Of a DNA stretch of 64,000 nucleotides, positions 10,366-19,981 are shown one piece after another. The notes beneath the pieces were generated by a model. That model searched no databases. It saw nothing but the letters and a program-made list of their open reading frames with translations, and had not been told where the DNA came from. How positions within the stretch are numbered: position 1 is the stretch's first letter; every line of letters starts with the position of its first letter. The position numbers and the translations under genes were made by a program. The stretch lies in the NCBI GenBank assembly GCA_947476925.1, contig CANJSF010000011.1:1-64000 (forward strand), written 5' to 3'. This DNA comes from Rhodospirillaceae bacterium (lineage in GTDB: Bacteria > Pseudomonadota > Alphaproteobacteria > Rhodospirillales > Rhodospirillaceae).

Positions 10366-11220
10366 TTATGGGTTTTGGTGGAGCCCCAAAACCAACTTTT
10401 CATAAGTTGGCTCGCTTTGCGGGTTAATCACGCCATGGCGGATCGCAAAGTCCAAGATCACCAGATTGACGTTAAACTTGAAGGCGCTGGTGTCGCGTAC
10501 GAGCGCGAGCACATCGTCGATCGGCATCAATTTGAAACTAGAAATCTCGCCGTCGTGGTTTTTGGGCACCGCGCCATCGGGCATCTCAAGATCATAGCAA
10601 AACAGGGTGTCGACACGCACACCTTGGGGCGTATCAAAACAGTAGGACAAGTTGCCCACCGGCTGTGCGCGCATTGCCTCAGCTGCCGACAGTCCTGCCT
10701 CCTCCTCACACTCCTTAATCACATTGGCCATGAGCCCTAGGCCTGCGGGTTGGCCGCCTGCCACCATGTTGTCGAACTTGCCGGGCTCGACACTGCACGT
10801 CATGGACCGCGTGCCGATCCACAAATGCAAGCCTTTCGCTGTACGCACAAAGCCATTGATGTGAACGCCGTAGGCGCGAAAGCCAAACCCGACAACTAAA
10901 GCCCGGTCGATCCGCAGTTGTTCATCGTCATGCCATGCATTTTTGACGCCATAGCGCTCGCCCCTGAGTTTCAAGAAGGCGTTCGAAGCCATAAGTGCGG
11001 GCGCGATTTTCTCGACGGCCGCCGTTCTTTGATCGGGTGATATGAGGGCGTGCTGGAATTGCACCAGTTGGGCCTGCACTTCAAATACGTTCGGGTGCTG
11101 GGCCAGAATGGCCGCGCGGGCCGGACTGATGAACCCGAAGCGCTCAGTGCCGATCATAAACGGCAAGTGGCCTGCGAGGCTGCGGTCGTTACATCGACGG
11201 ATTTTCTCAAAAAAGCTCAT
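10366..11220 (-). CDS. DUF4743 plus NUDIX hydrolase-like protein
   Basis: This 284-aa protein has an N-terminal DUF4743 domain (about residues 1-120) and a C-terminal NUDIX domain. The NUDIX helix reads GLGLMANVIKECEEEAGL, with Lys in place of the usual Arg of REUxEExGU but with the metal-binding glutamates present. DUF4743-NUDIX proteins are related to plant and fungal proteins labelled thiamine-pyrophosphokinase-like; some hydrolyse oxidised thiamine diphosphate derivatives. I infer a nucleotide-diphosphate or cofactor-cleaning role but cannot name the substrate. It is monocistronic, about 100 bases from a divergent gene. Confidence 0.8.
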   Translation of the reverse strand: MSFFEKIRRCNDRSLAGHLPFMIGTERFGFISPARAAILAQHPNVFEVQAQLVQFQHALISPDQRTAAVEKIAPALMASNAFLKLRGERYGVKNAWHDDEQLRIDRALVVGFGFRAYGVHINGFVRTAKGLHLWIGTRSMTCSVEPGKFDNMVAGGQPAGLGLMANVIKECEEEAGLSAAEAMRAQPVGNLSYCFDTPQGVRVDTLFCYDLEMPDGAVPKNHDGEISSFKLMPIDDVLALVRDTSAFKFNVNLVILDFAIRHGVINPQSEPTYEKLVLGLHQNP

Positions 11221-11316
11221 GTCAAACTGAGGGTCATGGACGCGGTGGTTCTCATCACGGTATAGTGCGTTCGCTTGGGCGGCAAAAGCCGCGTTTGATA
11301 TAGCCCCGAAAAGCCC

Positions 11317-12078
11317 GTGAGCACGCCACAGCCCGCCAATACTTGGTCCGATCTTATTGCGCGCGCGCCGTTCGTGATTGTCGTTGCCTTGTCGACGGCT
11401 TGGGTTGTGTTCGTGCTGGCATACCTCGCGCGCACCGGTCTTGATGCCGTCATGAGCTTGCCGATTGCTGAGCTTGCCTCGTTGCTGGTGGCAATCTCCG
11501 CGCCGCTGCTGGGGCTTTGGCTCGTCACGGCAGTGTTAGGGCAGCGTGCCGAGCTCGCCGACTTGCGTCGTCGCTTGGGCGATATGACGGCGCAATCCCG
11601 CCAAAGTTTGCAGCAAGCTGAAGTTCAATCGCGCGCCATGCTGGAAATGGAAGTGCAGCTCAAGCGCAGCCTCTCAGGCGACACGCGTCGCCTCGCTTTG
11701 CAAGATCTCGCTTCGCAAACCGCAGTGATTGGTGAATGCCTCGGTATTCTAAAGGCCGATAATATCGATATTGCCTGGGCTCGCTTCGGGTCTGGCGATA
11801 TCGGCGCGTTCATCCAGCCGTTCCTGAAGTTTGCGAGCGAGCACGCCGATTTGGCCGACCGGATGGGCGAGGCTGTCGCACGCGACCCTACCGCGCGAGC
11901 CGCACTGGCCGGATTTGTGCGCCGCTACGAACGATTGATCGCTGTGCTGGCCGACGACAAATTGGCGTTAGAAACCCTCGATGAAGGCCCGCTCGGGCGT
12001 GGCTACCAACTCTTCAAGGCTGCAGAAGCGCGCGCGCTTGTCGCGCCGCTTGATGACGCTACGAACGACGGCGCTTAG
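11317..12078 (+). CDS. Membrane-anchored coiled-coil protein, unknown function
   Basis: I do not recognise this 253-aa protein. It has two hydrophobic segments (about residues 16-38 and 47-71), then a long charged helix likely to form a coiled coil (QRAELADLRRRL onward to about residue 120), then a helical C-terminal domain of about 110 residues ending in acidic sequence. The start is a GTG at 11317, since the frame closes upstream and no ATG precedes the first hydrophobic segment. Topology suggests a two-span inner-membrane protein with a cytoplasmic coiled-coil tail. A small basic protein gene follows 21 bases later and could be cotranscribed. Confidence 0.7.
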   Translation: MSTPQPANTWSDLIARAPFVIVVALSTAWVVFVLAYLARTGLDAVMSLPIAELASLLVAISAPLLGLWLVTAVLGQRAELADLRRRLGDMTAQSRQSLQQAEVQSRAMLEMEVQLKRSLSGDTRRLALQDLASQTAVIGECLGILKADNIDIAWARFGSGDIGAFIQPFLKFASEHADLADRMGEAVARDPTARAALAGFVRRYERLIAVLADDKLALETLDEGPLGRGYQLFKAAEARALVAPLDDATNDGA

Positions 12079-12099
12079 GGATTTGTGCGGCCCTGCTCA

Positions 12100-12516
12100 A
12101 TGCCGTCTTTCACCAAGAAAATTTTGGGAGCCCTTGGCCTAAAAGCCAAGCCGTCGCGGCCGAAAGCCAAACCCGCCCCCCAGCATAAGAGTTTGGTTCC
12201 CCCATCACCGCGCGATGCGCTGATCCGTGAAACATTAGATTTGTACCGCCAACATGCCCCGACCATCCGAGGGGTGCTGGAAGCGGCACTGCAAGACATG
12301 CGCGACCGACCCCCGAATGTAAACGATATCGACTCCCTGCGGCGGGCGTTGGGCATCAAACACGCCAATCAAGTGGTCCGGCAGCTTATGAACCACCGGG
12401 AACGGAGATATCTGGTTTTGGCCGGATTGCGCGAGATGCTGGAGCAGAGGCCGAAAGTGGCGCCGCCCGGCGTTAAAAAGCTCGTACCCATCACCAAGTC
12501 GGTCATAAAGCGTTGA
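12100..12516 (+). CDS. Small basic hypothetical protein
   Basis: This protein has 138 residues from the ATG at 12100; an in-frame GTG at 12085 would add five. The first 30 residues are Lys/Pro/Ala-rich and probably disordered (KAKPSRPKAKPAPQ). The rest is helical and polar, with RDALIRETLDLYRQHA and NDIDSLRRALGIKHANQVVRQLM. No family is recognised. It lies 21 bases after the membrane coiled-coil gene on the same strand and about 140 bases before rpmB, with no terminator between them that I can see. The high positive charge allows a nucleic-acid or ribosome role, but that is a guess. Confidence 0.6.
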   Translation: MPSFTKKILGALGLKAKPSRPKAKPAPQHKSLVPPSPRDALIRETLDLYRQHAPTIRGVLEAALQDMRDRPPNVNDIDSLRRALGIKHANQVVRQLMNHRERRYLVLAGLREMLEQRPKVAPPGVKKLVPITKSVIKR

Positions 12517-12652
12517 AAATAATCGATTTTATTGGCCTATCGCCGTTCAAATCGGTTCTGATTCGCCTTGACGGGCGAGGGGTAGGACGGTAGAAACCGG
12601 CCCTTCCAAGGGTGGGCTTAGCTCCCCCGTATCCGAATTGATGAGGTTTCCC

Positions 12653-12952
12653 ATGGCCCGCCGTTGCGCCGCCTCCGGCCGAGGCGTTCAGTCTGGCAAT
12701 AACGTCAGCCACGCCAACAACAAAACCCGCCGTCGCTTCATGCCCAATTTGCATGCAGTGACCATGCTCAGCGACACCTTGCGTGTGAAGGTCCGTCTTC
12801 GTCTGACCTCACATGGTTTGCGCACGGTTGAAAAGCGCGGTGGCATTGATGCGTTCTTGATGTCGACACCCGACGCCAAGTTGCAGCCCGAAGCGCTCAC
12901 GTTAAAGCGCCGCGTGAAGAAGGCGAAAGCCAACCAAACCGCCGCCGCTTAA
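12653..12952 (+). CDS. rpmB: 50S ribosomal protein L28
   Basis: This 99-aa protein begins [23 protein letters not shown], the L28 signature, followed by [10 protein letters not shown] and a basic C-terminus. The ATG at 12653 is preferred over an upstream in-frame ATG (12638) because L28 starts with MARRC or MSRRC and a GATGAGG ribosome site sits just upstream. L28 is a late-assembling protein near the exit-site side of the large subunit. The gene is monocistronic: a 136-base leader precedes it and a strong terminator follows. Confidence 0.97.
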   Translation: MARRCAASGRGVQSGNNVSHANNKTRRRFMPNLHAVTMLSDTLRVKVRLRLTSHGLRTVEKRGGIDAFLMSTPDAKLQPEALTLKRRVKKAKANQTAAA

Positions 12953-12974
12953 AGCAGAAAAGTTTGATATGAGA

Positions 12975-13003
12975 AAAGCCCGCGATTATCGCGGGCTTTT
13001 TTT
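12975..13003. terminator. Rho-independent terminator after rpmB, probably bidirectional
   Basis: A perfect 11-bp stem (AAAGCCCGCGA at 12975-12985 pairing with TCGCGGGCTTT at 12989-12999) with a 3-base TTA loop runs into a T tract to 13003. It lies 22 bases after the rpmB stop. Read on the minus strand, the A run before the stem becomes a T tract, so it can also end the convergent MAPEG transcript, whose stop codon overlaps the T tract. Confidence 0.93.
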
Positions 13004-13445
13004 ATGCCATCTTGGCAAACATGCCGATGGCAATTTGAATCCATAAGGCCGTCATGGCCAGCCAGCCCAGCAAGAAAGCATAGGCGCGGTGCCGGACGTT
13101 ATTGTACGTGAGGTGAATAGTGCTTTGGGCGATGCGACAAACAGCATAGGCCCACGCGGTCAAGTAAATCGGTGTCGTAACGGCACCCAGCACATACACG
13201 CTGATGCAGGCTGCATAAAACAACACTGGGCCTTCGAACAGGTTCGCGTAGTGGCGCACGACCACAGCCACATGTTCGGGCTCTGCTCCATTTTGAAATG
13301 CGACATAGTATTTAAGCGGCGTTGCACGCGCGCGGATCGACCTCAGCCGCACCGCCACCATACGAAAAAAGCCAATGATTGTCAGTGTCGCCACAGCCAG
13401 CATTGGCATAAAAATCAGCGCTTGCTTGAATGTCATCTCGATCAT
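13002..13445 (-). CDS. MAPEG family membrane protein
   Basis: This 147-aa protein has four hydrophobic segments (near residues 7-30, 76-92, 95-110 and 124-143). MAPEG proteins are membrane-associated glutathione or eicosanoid enzymes in eukaryotes and mostly uncharacterised in bacteria. The NGAEPEHVAVVVRHYANLFEGPVLFY stretch is the conserved family core with the NLFE motif. The ATG at 13443-13445 has GGAG six bases upstream, so MIEMTF is the likely start rather than the internal Met. The stop codon falls in the rpmB terminator T tract. Confidence 0.85.
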   Translation of the reverse strand: MIEMTFKQALIFMPMLAVATLTIIGFFRMVAVRLRSIRARATPLKYYVAFQNGAEPEHVAVVVRHYANLFEGPVLFYAACISVYVLGAVTTPIYLTAWAYAVCRIAQSTIHLTYNNVRHRAYAFLLGWLAMTALWIQIAIGMFAKMA

Positions 13446-13466
13446 GTGGCTCTCCGCTTATGGCGT

Positions 13467-13916
13467 TTATGATTCCGCGGCGATAGATGCAGAATAGATT
13501 GCGTCACTGCCCATTGATTTGCCCGCGGCATGAGCAGGGCTGGGGTGTTTAACCGACGACGTTTTGCCATGTGCGGCCATATGGTTCTCAGCTTCCTCCC
13601 AACTTGGCAGGTTAGGCTGCGTCCATTCAAGGCGCGCGGTGGCCGCTTCATCACACCAATTGACCAAATGAGGCATGGCTTTGCGATGTGCGCCGGAAAG
13701 CATGAACGCGCGCATCGCAGCGACGTCGCGCCAAACGGTGACGGTCCAGAATGCGTCGCGTGATTTGCGCACCTTCGCGCCCAAGCAGCCATCGGCACGC
13801 TGTGTTTGGCGATGCGAGCCAATCGCATGCCAAATGAAAGCGGGGAAAAACCAGGCTGAGCGCAGCCGAAGGCGTGTGATGGAAGCGATCTGCGAATTGG
13901 AGATATTTGTGCTCAT
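13467..13916 (-). CDS. ABM-fold (dimeric alpha-beta barrel) protein, DUF3291-like
   Basis: This 149-aa protein appears to be a small dimeric ferredoxin-like barrel. FWTVTVWRDVAAMRAFMLSGAHRKAMPHL followed by an ARLEWTQPNLPSWEEA segment resembles DUF3291 and antibiotic-biosynthesis-monooxygenase-like proteins, some of which bind heme or small hydrophobic molecules. The last 30 residues are Ser/Ala/His-rich and probably unstructured. It lies between MAPEG (21 bases) and a small exported protein (18 bases) on the same strand, so the three may form one transcript. Biochemical role unknown. Confidence 0.65.
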   Translation of the reverse strand: MSTNISNSQIASITRLRLRSAWFFPAFIWHAIGSHRQTQRADGCLGAKVRKSRDAFWTVTVWRDVAAMRAFMLSGAHRKAMPHLVNWCDEAATARLEWTQPNLPSWEEAENHMAAHGKTSSVKHPSPAHAAGKSMGSDAIYSASIAAES

Positions 13917-13934
13917 CTAAATTTGTGAAGCGCT

Positions 13935-14360
13935 TTAGTTTGTAACCCGGGCGATGTTGCGTACCCCAGACGTGAGGCCACGCTCATGTGCAATATTGGC
14001 ACTAACAGTATCCAAAGTCTCAGCATTGGTCATGGCGGCTGCCTCAAGGGCGCTGTCACAAGCGGGCGTCGCGCGTTCCGTCTCGCCTTGGCGCAATAAA
14101 CCGATGCAGAGATTGTGCATGCCAACCACGCGATCATGGCCCTGTGTGTGCATCAGGCTGCGCTGGGCCATTGCGATGGCGCGTGCCGTGCGGCCTTGCA
14201 CCAGAGATGTGGTCGATTGAGCCGCGGTGATGGATTGGGTGGGCCAAAGCCATTGAGTTTTGGCGTCCGGTAAGTCTTGTGCCGAGGCGACAGTGATGAC
14301 ACACGCCGCCAAAATCAAAGTTAAGCCTATGATATTCAACAACTTATCGAATTTGGTCAT
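13935..14360 (-). CDS. Small exported helical-repeat protein
   Basis: This 141-aa protein has an N-terminal signal (LLNIIGLTLILAACVITVASAQ, residues 7-28) ending in a likely signal peptidase I site after ASA. The Cys within the hydrophobic run does not sit in a good lipobox. The mature part has two helix-turn-helix units (TARAIAMAQRSLMHTQGHDRVVGMHNLCIGLLRQGETERATPACDSAL) that look like a short TPR pair, with two Cys that could form a disulfide. It leads the three-gene minus-strand run and is divergent from the LysR gene. No specific function is recognised. Confidence 0.65.
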   Translation of the reverse strand: MTKFDKLLNIIGLTLILAACVITVASAQDLPDAKTQWLWPTQSITAAQSTTSLVQGRTARAIAMAQRSLMHTQGHDRVVGMHNLCIGLLRQGETERATPACDSALEAAAMTNAETLDTVSANIAHERGLTSGVRNIARVTN

Positions 14361-14488
14361 GGGGTGCGTCTCAGTTCATGTGCGAGCCGATAAGCCAAAA
14401 TTTAAGATATAAATAAAACGAATAGTAGACTGAGAAAGAGAATACGAGATACATAGAAAACGAATAACCATGTGGAATGGGGCATGCT

Positions 14489-15409
14489 ATGTCTGATCTT
14501 GATTGGAGCACGTTGCGCGATTTTCTGAGTGTCGCCAAAACCGGCAGTTTGTCGCGCGCGGCGCAGGCGCTCAAAATCAGTCAGCCGACGCTCAGTCGGC
14601 GAATCGCGGCGCTGGAGACACAACTCGGCGCCAGGTTATTTGTGCGTACTCCGCGCGGGCTATTGCTGACCGACGACGGTGAGGCGGTGTTAGAAGGGGC
14701 GAGGCGCGTCGAACAGGAAGCGCTGGCGATTGAGCGCAAGGCTGATGCCTCGCAGCAGTCGCTGACCGGAACTGTGCGCATCTCACTCACCGAAGGCTTG
14801 GGGACGATGTGGCTACCGCCCAAGCTTGCAGCGTTTCATGAGCAACATCCGGGCCTATGCGTTGAACTGCTGGTGGAAAATCGCGCTGTCGATCTCGTGC
14901 GTCGTGAGGCCGATATTGCTGTGCGCATGTTCCGCCCTAACCAACCCGACCTGATCGCTAAGCATGTGGGTGACGTCGTGATGGGGCTTTATGCCACCAA
15001 GAGCTATCTCAAGAAGCACGGTCGACCCGAGCGTGCCGAGGATCTGAAGAACCATACGCTTGTGGGGTTTGAAGAAGGCCTCTCGCGTAACCCAGCCGTG
15101 CAGCGTTTCGAAAGTATGTTCAGCTTAGATAAGATTATTCACCGCTCTAGCAGTTTTATCGGCCAACTTGCCGGTACGCGGGCGGGCATCGGCTTAGGCG
15201 TGCACGATTGCTTTATGGCCGATGCGGTGCCCGAGTTGGAGCGGCTGATGCCGCGCCATTTCCAACACAAACTTGAGGCTTGGTTGGTGACTCACCCTGA
15301 TGTGCGGCGCAGCGCGCGCATTCGCGCCGTGTATGATTTTATCTCGGATGCGTTTGCCCAAGATCGCGCTGTGCTGTTGGGCGATTCGGCGGCAAAAGAG
15401 GCGGCTTAA
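14489..15409 (+). CDS. LysR family transcriptional regulator
   Basis: This 306-aa regulator has an N-terminal winged helix-turn-helix (residues 1-60: [38 protein letters not shown]) and a C-terminal effector-binding domain (from about residue 90). MSDLDW at 14489 is the likely start; an in-frame ATG at 14477 would add MGHA. It diverges from the small exported-protein run across about 128 bases, the usual arrangement for a LysR target, so it may control those three genes. The inducer is unknown. Its stop overlaps the 3' end of cobT by 4 bases. Confidence 0.9.
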   Translation: MSDLDWSTLRDFLSVAKTGSLSRAAQALKISQPTLSRRIAALETQLGARLFVRTPRGLLLTDDGEAVLEGARRVEQEALAIERKADASQQSLTGTVRISLTEGLGTMWLPPKLAAFHEQHPGLCVELLVENRAVDLVRREADIAVRMFRPNQPDLIAKHVGDVVMGLYATKSYLKKHGRPERAEDLKNHTLVGFEEGLSRNPAVQRFESMFSLDKIIHRSSSFIGQLAGTRAGIGLGVHDCFMADAVPELERLMPRHFQHKLEAWLVTHPDVRRSARIRAVYDFISDAFAQDRAVLLGDSAAKEAA

Positions 15410-17316
15410 GCCACCAACGGTGCGCGATTTCCGCCCGTGACGCGCGAGTCTTCTTCAAACAAATCCGTGAGTTCGGCCATCACCGCTCCGCCGAGTTCAT
15501 CGGCATCCATCAGTGTCACGGCTCTGCGATAGTAGCGCGTGACATCGTGGCCGATACCAATCGCCAACAACTGAACGGGTGAATAATTTTCGATGTAAGC
15601 AATCACATCACGCAAGTGTTGTTCCAGGTAATTCCCAGGGTTCACCGACAGTGTGGAATCGTCCACCGGCGCGCCGTCCGAGATCACCATCAAAATGCGC
15701 CTCTGTTCATGCCGTGCAATTAACCGGCTGTGTGCCCAGGCCAACGCTTCGCCGTCGATGTTTTCTTTCAAAATGCCTTCGCGCAGCATCAGTCCTAAAT
15801 TGCGCCGTGCGCGCCGCCAGGGTGAATCGGCAGCCTTGTAAACAATGTGGCGCAAGTCATTCAGGCGGCCGGGATTGGCGGGTTTGCCGTGCTCGGCCCA
15901 ATGCTTGCGGGCTTGGCCGCCTTTCCATTGGCTGGTGGTGAAGCCCAAAATCTCGACCTTCACACCACAACGTTCCAGCGTGCGCGCCAGAATGTCTGCG
16001 GTCATGGCCGCAATGGTGATGGGCCGCCCACGCATAGATCCGGAATTGTCGATCAGCAATGTCACCACTGTGTCCCGGAAGGTCATTTCCTTCTCGCGCT
16101 TGAACGACAGTGAGTGCATCGGGTTGGCCACAATGCGTGCCAAGCGGCTGGCATCGAGCAGGCCTTCTTCCAGGTCGAACTCCCAACTGCGCTGTTGTTG
16201 TGCCATGAGGCGGCGTTGCAAACGATTTGCTAACCGCGCCACAACGCCCTGCAAGTGCGCGAGTTGTCGGTCGAGCTGCAATCGCAACCGCGCCAGTTCT
16301 TCCGGGTCGCATAAATTGGCAGCGTCTTCGATCTGGTCGAATTGGGTTGAATAAACTTTGTAACGTGCCTGGCCGCGGCCTTCGTTGTGGCCGGGCTTCG
16401 GGCGCATTTGCTTGCCGTCCGAGCCGGGCTCCATAGCCGATTCGAGCATCGAGGATGTCTGGCTGTCTTGGTCGTCTTCCGAAGCGTCGCCGTCGGCTTC
16501 TTCGCTTCCTGCCTGGCTTTCGCTTTGGCCACTGGCGGAATCGTTATCTTTTTCTTGTTCTGAGTCCGATTCTTTCTCCTCGGCGTTTTTCTCCGACTCT
16601 TCGCCCGCTTCAGATTCGTCGTCGTCTAATTCGCGCCCGCCGTCGTCTTTTTCCAACTCAAGCGTCTCGATGATTTTGCGCTCGATGTCGGCATACGCTT
16701 TTTGGTCGTGAAGAGCGGTTTTCAGCGCGTCCAGGTGCTCGTCGAGTTTGTCACCAAACTCAGCTTCGTAAATGTCGCGCACGTGTTTGCAGGTGGGGCC
16801 TAATTCAAACCCACCGCAACGATCGTGGATCAGCACCTTCAGCGCATCGCCCATTTGAATTTGAATGTGCGTGCGGGCCAGCGCGTAACCTTCCAAAGTC
16901 AGGCGCTGTTCTAAAGCTAGGCCAATGTTCTGTGCCACACCTTGAAATTGCTCGACGCCCAAGGCCTCGGCACGTGACTGTTCCATGGCATTGTAGGCGT
17001 CAATCGCGTCTTTGCCGGTGGGCATACGCCGCGAGTGGATGGCGGCATTATGGTGTTTCAATCGCAACGCCATGGCGTCTGCTGCGCCGCGTAGTCGCAC
17101 CACATTTTCTTTTGTCAGCTTTTGTGGCGGTAACGGCAGGCGGACTTCGCCTGTGGGTGCGCTGCCGAACTTTTGATTGTTTGCGATAGGCGTGAACACC
17201 ACGCTGGCATCGTCACGGCCCGAGATCGCTTTCACCACAGCAGCCGTCGCCGACTTAAACGCCTCGGCTTTGGATGGTCCGCGCTCGTTGTAGCTCTGGT
17301 ATTGGTTCGCGCTCAC
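15406..17316 (-). CDS. cobT: Aerobic cobaltochelatase subunit CobT
   Basis: This 636-aa protein is the vWA-domain subunit of the ATP-dependent CobN-CobS-CobT complex that inserts cobalt into hydrogenobyrinate a,c-diamide. Order: a helical N-terminal domain (about 1-210), an extremely acidic Glu/Asp/Ser linker (about 215-300), then a C-terminal vWA domain with a MIDAS motif ([15 protein letters not shown]) and [12 protein letters not shown]. The start is a GTG at 17316. It lies 17 bases downstream of cobS, the usual cobS-cobT order. No other cobalamin gene or B12 riboswitch is in the window. Some alphaproteobacterial CobST-like pairs may serve other chelatase-type roles, so cobalt is inferred. 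Confidence 0.93.
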   Translation of the reverse strand: MSANQYQSYNERGPSKAEAFKSATAAVVKAISGRDDASVVFTPIANNQKFGSAPTGEVRLPLPPQKLTKENVVRLRGAADAMALRLKHHNAAIHSRRMPTGKDAIDAYNAMEQSRAEALGVEQFQGVAQNIGLALEQRLTLEGYALARTHIQIQMGDALKVLIHDRCGGFELGPTCKHVRDIYEAEFGDKLDEHLDALKTALHDQKAYADIERKIIETLELEKDDGGRELDDDESEAGEESEKNAEEKESDSEQEKDNDSASGQSESQAGSEEADGDASEDDQDSQTSSMLESAMEPGSDGKQMRPKPGHNEGRGQARYKVYSTQFDQIEDAANLCDPEELARLRLQLDRQLAHLQGVVARLANRLQRRLMAQQQRSWEFDLEEGLLDASRLARIVANPMHSLSFKREKEMTFRDTVVTLLIDNSGSMRGRPITIAAMTADILARTLERCGVKVEILGFTTSQWKGGQARKHWAEHGKPANPGRLNDLRHIVYKAADSPWRRARRNLGLMLREGILKENIDGEALAWAHSRLIARHEQRRILMVISDGAPVDDSTLSVNPGNYLEQHLRDVIAYIENYSPVQLLAIGIGHDVTRYYRRAVTLMDADELGGAVMAELTDLFEEDSRVTGGNRAPLVA

Positions 17317-17333
17317 ACGTTCCAGCTTAGGCC

Positions 17334-18329
17334 TTAGGCGGCCTCGATAGCTGCGCCTGCCACGTCGTGGCCGAAGCAGCGTTGATAGTATTCAGCAATC
17401 GTTGCGCGCTCGGTTTCATCGCACTTATTGAGGAACGTCACGCGGAATGAATACCCAATGTCTTTGAAAATCGAGTTGTTTTCAGCCCAGCTAATCACGG
17501 TGCGTGGCGACATCACTGTTGAGATATCACCATTCATGAAGCCTTGACGCGTCAAGTCAGCGACGTCGACCATAGCCGAAATCGTCTTCTTGCCTTCTTT
17601 GGTGCTGTAGCCCGCAACTTTGGCCAGCACGATATTGGCTTCGGCGTCGTGCTCAAGGTAGTTGAGCATAGCTACAATGTTCCAACGGTCCATTTGGCCT
17701 TGGTTGATTTGCTGTGTGCCGTGATAAAGCCCAGTCGTGTCGCCCAAGCCGACGGTGTTGGCCGTGGCGAACAGTCGAAACGCTGGATGCGGGCGGATGA
17801 CTTTGTTCTGGTCGAGCAGAGTCAATTTGCCCTCTACCTCCAGCACCCGCTGAATCACAAACATCACATCGGGGCGGCCGGCGTCGTACTCGTCAAACAC
17901 CAATGCCACCGAATGTTGCAAAGCCCATGGCAGCAAGCCTTCGCGGAATTCGGTCACTTGCACGCCGTCGCGCAGCACAATGGCGTCTTTGCCAATCAGG
18001 TCGATGCGGCTGATGTGGCTGTCGAGGTTGATGCGCAGGCAGGGCCAATTCAGCCGTGCCGCCACCTGCTCGATGTGCGTCGACTTTCCGGTGCCGTGAT
18101 AACCTTGAATCAAAACACGGCGGTTGTGGGCAAAGCCCGCCAGAATGGCGATCGTGGTGTCGTGATCAAAGCGATAGGCTTTGTCGATATCAGGAACGTG
18201 CTCTTCGCGCTCAGAAAACGCGGGCACTTTCATATCGATGTTCAGCCCGAACGTCTCACGCACCGAGACTTGGCGGTCGGGGAGGCGAATGCCTAATTCG
18301 CCCCGCGGTGCATCAGACTTCTTGCTCAT
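17334..18329 (-). CDS. cobS: Aerobic cobaltochelatase subunit CobS (AAA+ ATPase)
   Basis: This 331-aa AAA+ ATPase powers the cobaltochelatase complex. Walker A is [10 protein letters not shown], Walker B LVFDEYD, and [21 protein letters not shown] matches the MoxR/CobS sensor-1 region. Two ATGs stand close together: the one at 18335 is only one base from GGAG, while the one at 18329 is seven bases away, so MSKKSDAP is the likely start, giving the family's usual length. The frame is open for another 50 codons upstream, but that stretch is Pro/Arg-rich and overlaps the SDR gene. cobT follows after 17 bases. Confidence 0.94.
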   Translation of the reverse strand: MSKKSDAPRGELGIRLPDRQVSVRETFGLNIDMKVPAFSEREEHVPDIDKAYRFDHDTTIAILAGFAHNRRVLIQGYHGTGKSTHIEQVAARLNWPCLRINLDSHISRIDLIGKDAIVLRDGVQVTEFREGLLPWALQHSVALVFDEYDAGRPDVMFVIQRVLEVEGKLTLLDQNKVIRPHPAFRLFATANTVGLGDTTGLYHGTQQINQGQMDRWNIVAMLNYLEHDAEANIVLAKVAGYSTKEGKKTISAMVDVADLTRQGFMNGDISTVMSPRTVISWAENNSIFKDIGYSFRVTFLNKCDETERATIAEYYQRCFGHDVAGAAIEAA

Positions 18330-18435
18330 AACCATGCTCCAGAAACGGCTGTGTTCTTTAAGATATGCCGCGTTTATGGCACGCCCGCGCTTTGTCAGGC
18401 AATGTGACAATCGGGGCGGGCGTGGCGGCGAATTC

Positions 18436-19278
18436 TTAGCCGATGCCCTTGGACCAGCCACCATCGGCGGTGATGGCCGTGCCAATCATGTTGGCCGCTC
18501 GATCCGAGGCTAGGAATACGATGAGCCCGGCGATGTCGTCTGGCTCAGCCAGTTTTCCGAGGGGGATTTGGCTGGTGTAATCCTTTTCCACGTCAGCAAT
18601 GGTGCGTCCCGATGATTGCGCCAGGCGGTTCATCAATGTCGTCCAGCGTTCGGTTTTGGTTGGGCCGGGGTTGATAGCATTGACCACCACGCCGTGGGGC
18701 GCGGCTTCCTCACCCAATCCGCGTGTAATGGCGAGCAGCGCTGCATTGGCAGCCGAGCCCGGCAACAAGCGAGGGCTGGGTTGCAGGCCCGTGTTGCCCA
18801 CAATATTGACAATGCGCCCATGCTTTTGAGCGATCATGGTGGGCATCACCGCGCGCATCATGCGGATGGTGCCCATCACTTTCAAATCAAAGCTCTCTTG
18901 CCACACACGGTCGGCCAGTTCCCAAAACAATCCGCCTTGCGACGCGCCGGCCGAGTTAATCAGCACATCAATGCGCCCGAAAGTCGCCAAGGTTTTTGTG
19001 ACTGCGTCATCGGCAGCAGATTCTTGCGTTAGGTCCAACGGCACAACCAACACAGGCGTGCCGAATTGGCTGTGCAATTCGGCCGCAAGTTTATCCAGGT
19101 CGGCTTGATTGCGTGAGGCCAGCACAAGCTTTGCGCCCTCGGCCGCTAACAGCCGCGCGCTCGCCGCCCCTAAGCCACGGCTGGCTCCGGTGATGACGGC
19201 GACTTTATCTTTCAGGCGCAGGTCGATGGTCGTTACTCCGGTGTTGTGCGCGCCGTTGTGCGGCGTAACGCGGCACAC
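18436..19278 (-). CDS. Divergent short-chain dehydrogenase/reductase lacking the YxxxK pair
   Basis: This 280-aa Rossmann-fold SDR has TGASRGLG for the cofactor and NSAG at the fourth strand. The region that normally carries Tyr-x-x-x-Lys reads [18 protein letters not shown], with Gly and Asn in those places, so classical SDR chemistry is doubtful; SDR groups with a GSAxNAAL segment exist but are little studied. C-terminus: [15 protein letters not shown] and a GG motif. The only usual start in frame is GTG at 19278, overlapping the J-domain gene by 46 bases and lacking a clear ribosome site. A GGAG sits 8 bases before an ATC codon at the natural domain start. Confidence 0.85.
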   Translation of the reverse strand: MCRVTPHNGAHNTGVTTIDLRLKDKVAVITGASRGLGAASARLLAAEGAKLVLASRNQADLDKLAAELHSQFGTPVLVVPLDLTQESAADDAVTKTLATFGRIDVLINSAGASQGGLFWELADRVWQESFDLKVMGTIRMMRAVMPTMIAQKHGRIVNIVGNTGLQPSPRLLPGSAANAALLAITRGLGEEAAPHGVVVNAINPGPTKTERWTTLMNRLAQSSGRTIADVEKDYTSQIPLGKLAEPDDIAGLIVFLASDRAANMIGTAITADGGWSKGIG

Positions 19279-19883
19279 AATAAATCGTATGCGCTGTTAA
19301 TCGATTTCATCTTGGTCTCGGCCTCGCGACTGCCCCCGTGGGTATCGGGGTGATGAAGTTTCACCAACTCTTTATAGCGCCGTTTCAGTTCAGCCAAGGT
19401 CACGGGCCCGTCAACGTCCAAAATACGCAAGGCCTTGCGCTCATCGGCCTTAAAGCCTTGCGCCTCTGCCCAGGATGTTTTCCGGCTGGCTTTGGCGTGC
19501 TTAGGGTCAAAAGCAGTCCCTGCGCCCAAGTCGAGTGGATCGCGAATGTCGGCCTGCGACCAGGGCCGGGCGCGCTTCATGCTGGGGGTAGCGCCGGTGT
19601 GGCCCAGCGGCCAGGTCGGGCGGTCCCACGTCACCATGCGGCGGATTTCTGCCTCAATGTCGGCTGGTGACATGTGCAGATGGAAATCCCATTTGGCGTT
19701 GTAGGCGCGAACGTGGTCGAGGCAGAACATGACGTAATTCGACAGGCTTCGGTCTTTTGGCGCACGATAAGCGCCCGGCGCCTCGCAACCCGCCCACGCG
19801 CACAAACACGCGGCCTCAGACCGTTTCGCGCGGCTCGTGGCGTTGGCTGTGGCTTCTGCCAATGTTGGTCTGATCCGTGTCAT
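19233..19883 (-). CDS. C-terminal J-domain (DnaJ-like) protein
   Basis: This 216-aa protein carries a C-terminal J domain (about residues 155-216) with the HPD tripeptide in ELVKLHHPDTHGG, needed to stimulate DnaK ATPase. The upstream part has two Cys (CLCAWAGCEAPGAY) and a CLDH motif, perhaps a small zinc site. Start at the ATG 19883 (MTRIRPTL); a TTG at 19919 would add 12 residues with no gain. Such proteins commonly lie next to bolA and cobS in alphaproteobacteria. It is divergent from bolA across about 100 bases. Client unknown. Confidence 0.85.
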   Translation of the reverse strand: MTRIRPTLAEATANATSRAKRSEAACLCAWAGCEAPGAYRAPKDRSLSNYVMFCLDHVRAYNAKWDFHLHMSPADIEAEIRRMVTWDRPTWPLGHTGATPSMKRARPWSQADIRDPLDLGAGTAFDPKHAKASRKTSWAEAQGFKADERKALRILDVDGPVTLAELKRRYKELVKLHHPDTHGGSREAETKMKSINSAYDLLCAALRRTTARTTPE

Positions 19884-19981
19884 GCTCTTGAATATCTCGC
19901 GACCCGCGTTTGCTTCCAATCTTGTTTCTTTGCTTGCTTTATGCTTTGCAGCCGTAATCTGCGCTAAGGGAGAAATCGACC

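Noticed and set aside
17544-18296. 250-codon plus-strand open frame opposite cobS
   Set aside because: cobS is certain from its Walker motifs; the antisense frame is His/Val-rich filler.
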